NCBI GenBank assembly: GCA_003225295.1
Contig: QHYZ01000046.1
Location: 176,896-240,895, forward strand
Origin: Acidobacteriota bacterium
GTDB taxonomy: Bacteria > Acidobacteriota > Terriglobia > Acidiferrales > UBA7541
DNA length: 64,000 nt
Reading direction: 5' to 3'
The position numbers and the translations under genes were made by a program. Within the stretch, counting starts at the first letter, position 1. Every line of letters starts with the position of its first letter. The notes under the pieces are model-generated. The model saw only the letters and a list, made by a program, of their open reading frames with translations, had not been told where the DNA came from and searched no databases. This document shows positions 58,848-64,000 of this stretch, one piece after another.

Positions 58848-59001
58848 GTTTGAGCGCGATTGACCTGATAAACCGCAGAAACGCCTGCCCCGGTTGACTT
58901 TCCTTCGTCCGAGATTAATCGCGATTCGCGCACTCTACATTTCATCTTGGAAGGGCAGAGTTCCCTGACAATGCTCGCAATTCACTGCATGACAAGGGAG
59001 T

Positions 59002-59066
59002 TGACTCCCCGGGCTAGGTTCGAACTAGCAACCCTTCGGTTAACAGCCAGCAGAGTGATTTAATCA
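59002..59066 (-). repeat. tRNA-Asn 3'-half repeat, copy B
   Basis: Minus strand has CTGTTAACCGAAGGGTTGC, a full T-arm (CTAGTTCGAACCTAG) and CCCGGGGAGTCA. The D-arm and 5' acceptor are missing. Same orientation as copies A and C. Confidence 0.75.
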
Positions 59067-59327
59067 AAACTTGCCGGAATTGGGCTTAATCGAAAACCAT
59101 CAGCTAGTTGTGATGAAACCGAGCAAGTGCTTTTCTCCTTCTCCACTCATCTTTTATTCACAATTTGTCAGCATTTACCGCGATTAGCGTGACATTCTTG
59201 TGACAGTCGGGGTTTTCGGATCGCCGCCTCAGCAAGGGACGCGAGACTCGAACCGGTGCGAAGCAGCGACAAAGAGCCGGGCCGAGCCAAAGCGCGAACT
59301 GGGGTGCTTCTTTACCGGCGCGATGGC

Positions 59328-59768
59328 TTAAGGTCTTTTTCTTGGCCTCTGTAGGTCCGCGCTCGGCAGCATTCGAAATGGTTTGTTTTTGCCCCAGCGG
59401 TAGATTGCGAAATCCCGATCCAGCGTCAAAATATCTGCGGTCCCAAACTCGTCCGCCAAGCGAATCAGGCAGGCATCCGCAAGATCAATTTGCCGGTCCT
59501 TGTATTTTCGCAGTACTTGCTTGACACTAGCAGTCTCTCGAGAAAGCTGAAAAGGAACCTGGAAGATCCCGGCGGCGATGTTCTCGATCACCGCTTCCGA
59601 CGCGCCCGACAAGTTCCGCAACAAATAGCAGCTCTCTGTAATCACGGCCTCGCAAGTGACTAGCGGCGCCGCCACCTCTCGAACCGTCCGAGCGCACATC
59701 TTGTGAAAACTCTCGCTGCGGTCCAAGAGCGCAACGATGAAACCTGTGTCAAGCAGGACCGGCTTCAT
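59328..59768 (-). CDS. vapC: PIN-domain toxin (VapC-like), second module
   Basis: 146-residue PIN ribonuclease. Active-site acids: VLLDTGFIVALLD, TCEAVITESCYLL, IDLADACLIRLAD, LTLDRDFAIYR. Its start overlaps the antitoxin stop by 4 bases, so translation is coupled. It has the same PIN motif order as the toxin at 57093, but overall similarity was not measured. Confidence 0.92.
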   Translation of the reverse strand: MKPVLLDTGFIVALLDRSESFHKMCARTVREVAAPLVTCEAVITESCYLLRNLSGASEAVIENIAAGIFQVPFQLSRETASVKQVLRKYKDRQIDLADACLIRLADEFGTADILTLDRDFAIYRWGKNKPFRMLPSADLQRPRKRP

Positions 59769-59995
59769 CGTCCAAAATTCCTTAGATGTTTTTTGTTCGA
59801 TCCCAGGTCCGGCACACCGGATTTGAACTTACCCAGGCCGATGATGCCTGGCTTCTTGCGCCGCAAATGACTCGCTTCCAAAACACGCAACCCTTCGCGT
59901 ACAACCTGCGAAGGAGTCCAGCCCAATTCTCGTACCAGAACTGCGAGCCTCTTCCGGGATCGGTCATCCAGCCTGGCTTGAATTGCGAATCGCAT
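59765..59995 (-). CDS. vapB: Antitoxin of second PIN module (RHH-like)
   Basis: 76 residues: MRFAIQARLDDRSRKRLAVL and LGWTPSQVVREGLRVLEASH form a ribbon-helix-helix-like DNA-binding unit; the C-terminal part is basic. It precedes the PIN toxin in one operon. As with vapB1, a TACAAT -10 element lies 6 bases before the ATG and no SD is seen. Confidence 0.83.
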   Translation of the reverse strand: MRFAIQARLDDRSRKRLAVLVRELGWTPSQVVREGLRVLEASHLRRKKPGIIGLGKFKSGVPDLGSNKKHLRNFGR

Positions 59996-60001
59996 GCACG
60001 A

Positions 60002-60007
60002 ATTGTA
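60002..60007 (-). promoter_or_regulatory. vapB2 -10 element
   Basis: TACAAT on the minus strand, 6 bases before ATG 59995, within GTAGTACAATTC. No good -35 was found. The spacing implies a leaderless transcript, as at vapB1. Confidence 0.45.
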
Positions 60008-60109
60008 CTACAGATAGCCCTTTGTATGACATATGGAAGCTTGCCTGTTCGTACGGGCCACTATTCGGCCCTAACTTCGAACTACAAATGACGCAAGTGC
60101 TCACGTGGA

Positions 60110-60155
60110 TTGACATTGCCGGTCGACTGAATTACTATACTGAACGGTTGGTATG
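60110..60155 (+). promoter_or_regulatory. Promoter and candidate TetR operator
   Basis: TTGACA (60110-60115), 17 bases, TACTAT (60133-60138). Just downstream ATACTGAAC faces GGTTGGTAT (imperfect inverted repeat, 60137-60154), a likely autoregulatory site for the TetR protein that starts at 60158. Confidence 0.6.
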
Positions 60156-60157
60156 TA

Positions 60158-60760
60158 ATGATGGTATCGGTTTCCTTAAAAGCTCAGCAAAGCGCGGTGA
60201 CCCGCAAGGCGATCCTGACCTCGGGTCTCAAGCTATTCGCTAAGTACGGCTTTTCCACGACCTCTATCGACGACATTGCCCGTGCAGCCGGAATTACCAA
60301 GGGCGCCGTCTACTGGCATTTCGTAAATAAGGAGGAACTCTTTCAATCAATTCTCGAAGAGATTCGCGCCCGGTGGGTAGAAACGGTGCAGCAACCGCTC
60401 TCGAAAGAAACGGCACCGGTATCGCGACTAGAGGCGCTGTTTGACTGCTACTCCAAACTATTCGCCGAAGCCCCCGAGATTTGCCTCTTTCTTCAGCGTA
60501 TTTTGCTCGAAGGTCACAAAGAGTTCTCGCCCCAAGTTGGCCGCGTTTTTGCGCAAACAGGCCGGTTTATCGGGAAAATCATCGACGACGGCAAAGTGCA
60601 AGGTGTGTTCCGCAACGATTTGGATTCCATGGTCACAGCCCACATGACTCTCGGCAACCTGTCCGGTGCCACCCAGCAATCTCTTGCCAATCGGTCGCTC
60701 ACACTCACAGCCCTGCTCGGCGAAGCCAAGAGTATGACCATGGCTCGCATAAGTCGCTAG
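60158..60760 (+). CDS. TetR/AcrR-family regulator
   Basis: 200 residues. The N-terminal TetR helix-turn-helix is complete: RKAILTSGLKLFAKYGFSTT, SIDDIARAAGITKGAVYWHF, NKEELFQSILEE. The ligand domain is unassigned. The pattern is close to AcrR-type efflux or lipid regulators. A thioesterase-like gene follows on the same strand, so a fatty-acyl or drug-like signal is possible. The start is MMVSV (60158), the next codon also being ATG. Confidence 0.93.
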   Translation: MMVSVSLKAQQSAVTRKAILTSGLKLFAKYGFSTTSIDDIARAAGITKGAVYWHFVNKEELFQSILEEIRARWVETVQQPLSKETAPVSRLEALFDCYSKLFAEAPEICLFLQRILLEGHKEFSPQVGRVFAQTGRFIGKIIDDGKVQGVFRNDLDSMVTAHMTLGNLSGATQQSLANRSLTLTALLGEAKSMTMARISR

Positions 60761-60854
60761 CGTTTACATGGACACTCCTTGGAACGAACCACCACGAAAT
60801 GAGCACAGCCCAATTCAATCCATAACCGTACGTTCAGTGTCTAGAAGCGCAGCG

Positions 60855-61307
60855 ATGAGCATGAAAGCGGATCTCGAATTATCCATTCGCCTGAGACCCA
60901 AGAACGCAAGAACCTGTTACGTCTGTGGCCCGGACAATGCCCGCGGCTTGCAGGTGGCTTTCTTGGCGGATGGCGCTCACGGCAGCCGCGCGCTTTACAC
61001 CGCGCGCCCCGAGCATGAGGGCTGGCCTGGACTGCTGCACGGCGGCGTGACCTTCTCCCTGATGGATGAGGCTCTAGGCTGGGCCGTTCATTTCCAGGGC
61101 CTGTATGGAGTCACCGCAAGGATTGATACCCGCTTCCGCTGGCCCATTCCCATCGGGATGCGAGTCGTGATCAAAGCTTGGACCATTGACCAGCGCCGTA
61201 GGATTGCCACGGCGCGCGCGGAAGTGCGAGCGGAAGCAGAGGGGCAATCGCTCTTGGCGGAGGCCGATGCAACTATATTTTGGCAAGAATCGGAGAACCA
61301 GAAATGA
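60855..61307 (+). CDS. PaaI-like hotdog thioesterase
   Basis: 150 residues. CYVCGPDNARGLQVAF opens the family, and LLHGGVTFSLMDEALGWAVH carries the hotdog HGG and the catalytic acid. IDTRFRWPIPIG completes the second strand set. It should hydrolyse acyl-CoA thioesters, perhaps aromatic or medium-chain. ATG 60855 gives the usual family length; ATG 60768, 7 bases after the TetR stop, would add 29 unlike residues. Co-transcription with the TetR gene is likely. Confidence 0.85.
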   Translation: MSMKADLELSIRLRPKNARTCYVCGPDNARGLQVAFLADGAHGSRALYTARPEHEGWPGLLHGGVTFSLMDEALGWAVHFQGLYGVTARIDTRFRWPIPIGMRVVIKAWTIDQRRRIATARAEVRAEAEGQSLLAEADATIFWQESENQK

Positions 61308-61356
61308 TTAACCAACATTTGCTGGATGGCGAGTCACGGCACGCTTCTTCCTTCAG

Positions 61357-61596
61357 TCATTTGAGGCCGACGAGGGCGAATTTCCATGAGCCATCGCTCT
61401 GCCGCTTCAGCACACGCATGCTTTTGCCTTCCACAGTGACCGGCTTGTCCTTTGCAGACAACTTGTAAGTGCTTTCACCATAGATCACCTCAATTGCCCA
61501 GCCATCAGTGATTTGGACATCTTTGATGTTGGGCGCGTATCTCAACACATGGAACTCCGGATAGTCGGCCCGGAATTTCTGATAGGCCTCGCCCAT
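61357..61596 (-). pseudogene. Truncated SnoaL/DUF4440-like protein
   Basis: 79 residues of an NTF2-like C-terminal half: YQKFRADYPEFHV, VQITDGWAIEVIYGES, VTVEGKSMRVLKRQSDGSW. The usual N-terminal helices are absent; an in-frame stop lies a few codons upstream of the visible homology. Probably a relic. Confidence 0.6.
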
Positions 61597-61662
61597 AGCT
61601 TTTAACCCGAGGTTTACAGCATTGTCTGACGAGAGACTAGTCAGCTAAGGGACACCCATGCC

Positions 61663-61699
61663 GATTCTGCGATGCGCAATTTTGTCCTTCTATTCATCC
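61663..61699 (+). repeat. 37-base dispersed repeat, copy 2
   Basis: GATTCTGCGATGCGCAAT to TTCTATTCATCC; see 36175-36211. It includes the start of the small frame at 61672. Confidence 0.6.
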
Positions 61700-61821
61700 C
61701 CCTTATATTTGGTTCATTAGCTGACAAAAGCCGGCCGCAATTGTGGGATCGAACCATTGTTGGACCGAATGGACCGAAAAACGAAGTTGCTGATGTTGAA
61801 GTACTGACTATAAATGCTTGA
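61672..61821 (+). CDS. Possible small exported peptide
   Basis: 49 residues: MRNFVLLFIPLIFGSLADKS then a polar tail ending VADVEVLTINA. A hydrophobic start like a signal peptide, no ribosome site, no known family. The start is shared with the frame at 36184. It could be a truncated exported-protein gene. Confidence 0.25.
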   Translation: MRNFVLLFIPLIFGSLADKSRPQLWDRTIVGPNGPKNEVADVEVLTINA

Positions 61822-61843
61822 AGGTGTAATGGTTACACCGCGC

Positions 61844-61919
61844 GGGCGCGTGGCTCAGTTGGAAGAGCCCACTGCTGAAAAGGCAGACGGTCGGTTGGGA
61901 TCCCCTTCTCGCGCAACCA
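61844..61919 (+). pseudogene. tRNA-Phe(GAA)-like pseudogene
   Basis: 76 bases in tRNA register: D-stem GCTC/GAGC, anticodon loop CTGAAAA at positions 32-38 (GAA), and a terminal CCA. The acceptor, anticodon and T stems carry several mismatches, so it is unlikely to be charged. Confidence 0.4.
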
Positions 61920-61936
61920 TTGAAAAGAAAATGCAG

Positions 61937-62021
61937 TGGCGCGCTCGGGGAGACTCGAGCTCCCGACTCACGGGGTTAGCCGTCCCTCCGTGATACGTCT
62001 ACTGTTGACTACCGGCCACCC
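61937..62021 (-). pseudogene. tRNA-like relic
   Basis: On the minus strand a T-arm GGGAG-CTCGAGT-CTCCC and a CGCGCCA end are clear, with a D-arm-like TAGTCAACAGTAGA. The anticodon arm has a 14-base loop, about 7 too long, so the anticodon cannot be assigned. Confidence 0.35.
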
Positions 62022-62025
62022 GTCC

Positions 62026-62547
62026 TCAGGAAACTGAATTTGCAGCGAAATTGTCATGCGCCAGCTTCGCGGCTTTTTTGGCAAAGTCAAAAGTAGCTCG
62101 GAGATTTCCCCCGAAAAACTGCACTTTGCCATTCAGGTCGCGCTCCAGGACACTCTTTCCGTCCCTGTCTGTAAACTGGCAATGAATGTCAATCGAGGTC
62201 TTGCCGGAGACCGTAGTCACATTCCGGGCCATCTCGCTACCCTTCTTGAAACCTCGCACGTTACTGTGGAGCACGACCAGGTCCGCTGCTCCGTCAGCAT
62301 TGTGGTCGCCCTCTCGATACACGTGCTGGAATCCGCCTTGCTTCTCCAGCTGCTGGATCAAATTTTCGTAAATTGAAATCTGGAATTCCGCAGGCATCTT
62401 GATCTCGTCCGATTGAATCATGAGAACTTGAATCGCCGACGCCTTCTTTGCTGGCGGCGGAGCAGCCTGGGCGTGGAGCCTTGCCGGCGCAGCGTGGGCA
62501 CTGAGAAGCAAAAAAGCGAGAGTCGCGGAGTAGGGAATGCGCTTCAT
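62026..62547 (-). CDS. Secreted DUF4410-like protein
   Basis: 173 residues. Signal peptide (SATLAFLLLSAHAAPARLHA), then a domain with AEFQISIYENLIQQLEKQGG, ADLVVLHSNVRGFKKGSE, and CQFTDRDGKSVLERDLNGKV. It resembles small periplasmic or lipid-free DUF4410-type proteins of unknown role. Its start overlaps the stop of the preceding gene by 4 bases (ATGA), so the two are one operon. Confidence 0.68.
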   Translation of the reverse strand: MKRIPYSATLAFLLLSAHAAPARLHAQAAPPPAKKASAIQVLMIQSDEIKMPAEFQISIYENLIQQLEKQGGFQHVYREGDHNADGAADLVVLHSNVRGFKKGSEMARNVTTVSGKTSIDIHCQFTDRDGKSVLERDLNGKVQFFGGNLRATFDFAKKAAKLAHDNFAANSVS

Positions 62548-63077
62548 GGCTTCTTCTCCTTTGCCGCGTCCGGCTTCGAATTAGGGCTACCCGAATCGTC
62601 CTGCATCGGAATGCTTGTGCGCGCTCCTTGCGCGACAAGGTCCTTCTTGAATCGGTCCGCTTTGCCTAGCGGCATGGTGAAGATCGCGCCATGCAATCCC
62701 CCATCCGTGTCGCGATACTGAATCGTGAGCGTATCGATTTTCGAGCGGAACAGACTCAAGAATCGGCCTCCTCCGTACGGCGCGAACATTGTGAGCGTTC
62801 CGAAGGTCCCTCGAAACACGCGCTGGCTGTCATTCTCGGTGATGACATCCTCGACGGAATGGATAGGCACACTAACTTTTGTCCCGGAGCTTGCAAATTG
62901 AAGGCTCCCGTTTTCGAGTGTCAGATTCCCGCTTGCGTTTGTTCTCACGCCCACCAGACCTGTGATTTGCACAACCTTGTTACCCGCAGCCGCCTGTTGC
63001 CCAACACTTGGCAACGCCGTGAAACCCAGAATACCAACCAGAAAGATTGTGGTCCTTCGCATCGAGCGCATGACCAT
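62544..63077 (-). CDS. Secreted hypothetical protein
   Basis: 177 residues. Signal peptide (TTIFLVGILGFTALPSVGQQ), then a beta-rich domain (VVQITGLVGVRTNASGNLTL, VPIHSVEDVITENDSQRVFR, DTLTIQYRDTDGG). No family recognised with confidence. ATG 63077 follows AAGGAGG by 5 bases. The C-terminus is Lys/Asp rich. It is translationally coupled with the DUF4410-like gene. Confidence 0.68.
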   Translation of the reverse strand: MVMRSMRRTTIFLVGILGFTALPSVGQQAAAGNKVVQITGLVGVRTNASGNLTLENGSLQFASSGTKVSVPIHSVEDVITENDSQRVFRGTFGTLTMFAPYGGGRFLSLFRSKIDTLTIQYRDTDGGLHGAIFTMPLGKADRFKKDLVAQGARTSIPMQDDSGSPNSKPDAAKEKKP

Positions 63078-63104
63078 CTCGGCCTCCTTGACCTCATTCC
63101 ACAA

Positions 63105-63654
63105 GTCGCAGCAGAGTTGAAAGGTGATGACTCGGGAACCGATCTTTCACCGGGGATGCAACAATCAGCTTTTCTTCCGAAAAAGTCAATGCTCGCCTGG
63201 CATGCAGTGGCATGCAGGCTGGCCGGCGTTCAATAACCCGTTCCTTGTCCGAGTACGCATGCGAGGTCTTACAGGCTTGAAACAAGGAACAAGCATCGAA
63301 GAGTCCGTTTGTCTTTCCGAGACCGCGGCGACTCGACCAGCCGATCTCCACAGTTAAGACCGCTTGGAGGTCCACGCTCAGACGGGCAGGCGTACCGCAC
63401 TTTCCGATTTACAACCTACGGCACGTTTTTGTACTCGCTGGAGTGGTGTCGCAGCCGACGCTGTTGTGCAGCGTGCGAGGCGGGACACAACCCCGGAAAC
63501 TAAGCGCCGCTACCAACTCGGTATGACGGATCAAGTGCGGCAAGCTGTTGAGAAGACGAACGAAAAGCATATGGCCGATGCTTTTATGACGTTCGGCCCT
63601 ATGCGAAAAAGGAAGGAGCGAAGGCTGTCTGTAACTAATTGAAGAAGGAGAATT
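63105..63654. other. Intergenic stretch before repeat copy C
   Basis: 550 bases. A frame at 63364-63642 ends in MTDQVRQAVEKTNEKHMADA but has no ribosome site or family. Nothing else is supported. Confidence 0.35.
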
Positions 63655-63720
63655 TGGCTCCCCGGGCTAGATTCGAACTAGCAACCCTTCGGTTAACAGC
63701 CAGCAGAGTATTTTAATCAC
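63655..63720 (-). repeat. tRNA-Asn 3'-half repeat, copy C
   Basis: Minus strand: CTGTTAACCGAAGGGTTGC, intact T-arm (CTAGTTCGAATCTAG), CCCGGGGAGCCA. 5' half missing. Best-preserved copy. Confidence 0.78.
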
Positions 63721-63900
63721 TTAACTGGCCAATCTTCGGAAAAAGGCTTGTTCTCGGATATGGCTTGTTCTTCCGGCTTCTGATTCTCTTTCCTTCTTGC
63801 TCAGTTCAGTTTTAATAGCCTTTCCCTTTTGCTTTTTCCGTTTTTCTTCCGCGCCTCTTCGGTTTCTTTCTCCTCAAGCTGTTCGCTGGAGGAGAAACGT

Positions 63901-64000
63901 ATGCCCCCGAGGCGGAGGTGTCCTTTCTGTCGTCGTTGGTTTTATCCCCATCCGCGGCTCAAACAACGGCAAAAGACCTGTGGTCGGACCGACTGTCGCC
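63901..64000 (+). CDS. Zinc-ribbon protein of the IS-associated type, 3' end outside window
   Basis: 33 residues visible: RRRCPFCRRWFYPHPRLKQR then QKTCGRTDCR, a four-Cys knuckle pair seen in short proteins that often sit beside transposases and reverse transcriptases. A strong GGAGGAG lies 6 bases before ATG 63901. The gene runs off the window. An adjacent insertion sequence is predicted, not seen. Confidence 0.6.
   Translation, partial: MPPRRRCPFCRRWFYPHPRLKQRQKTCGRTDCR

Larger units (their letters stand above)
57504..59327. other. 1.8-kb relic zone without an intact gene
   Basis: Between two VapBC modules. It contains a degenerate zinc-ribbon gene, a doubtful 62-codon frame, hairpin repeat copy 2 and tRNA-Asn repeat copy B. 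Other frames are short and unrecognised. Confidence 0.55.

Overview
This window reads as a piece of an Acidobacteriota chromosome, probably from the Terriglobia/Solibacter side and possibly a draft or metagenome contig. The family mix points there: an Oar-type TonB receptor with an N-terminal carboxypeptidase-regulatory domain, a PadR regulator beside an ADOP-type MacB/FtsX permease, a DUF5107-TPR protein, a reaction-centre-type cytochrome c fused to TPRs, and many secreted sugar-active proteins. No rRNA gene and no intact tRNA gene was found.

Region 1 (1-26.1 kb) is a carbohydrate-use locus. It holds a GMC oxidoreductase (5' end outside the window), a soluble PQQ dehydrogenase, exported hydrolases and binding proteins (DUF4832 protein, tandem alpha/beta hydrolase, CBM9-like protein, amidohydrolase, Asp-box propeller protein), and an amino-sugar/tagatose core: AgaS-type deaminase, DeoR regulator, TonB receptor, LacD-type aldolase, two PfkB kinases, an MFS permease and a NagB-type deaminase. 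The simplest reading is outer-membrane uptake of a galactosamine-type sugar, phosphorylation, conversion by AgaS to tagatose-6-P, then LacC/LacD to triose phosphates. TTTCG-rich sequences resembling the AgaR box lie beside the DeoR gene and upstream of the propeller-agaS pair.

Region 2 (26.7-36 kb) has a PadR-ADOP pair whose permease carries a one-base frameshift, an ABC-2 permease, a small Cys-rich secreted protein, a frameshifted GHKL ATPase, and a tightly coupled three-gene operon: a serine-less HtrA-like pseudoprotease, an HtrA-like protease with an intact triad, and a NarL-type regulator whose receiver has lost its phosphorylation residues.

Region 3 (36.3-46.2 kb) has a B12-type radical SAM protein behind a promoter with a near-perfect 22-bp palindrome, an erythromycin-esterase-like protein, proB-proA, an aldo/keto reductase divergent from an AraC regulator, and a dihaem cytochrome.

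Region 4 (46.3-50.7 kb) is a broken two-component system. The kinase has a one-base frameshift, and the OmpR-type regulator gene is split by a 1,986-bp group II intron inserted antisense. Removing 48067-50052 restores the regulator frame exactly.

Region 5 (50.8-64 kb) has a Tat-exported alpha-galactosidase-like protein, a SWIM-SNF2 helicase, two VapBC modules, a TetR regulator, a thioesterase and two lipid-free secreted proteins. Three direct repeats of the tRNA-Asn 3' half (about 53.1, 59.0 and 63.7 kb) bracket the two VapBC-bearing segments, which are littered with gene and tRNA relics. The window ends inside a small zinc-ribbon gene of a kind often seen near insertion sequences.

Start codons were chosen from Shine-Dalgarno spacing, signal peptides and overlaps. 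Family calls rest on motif recognition, not on searches.
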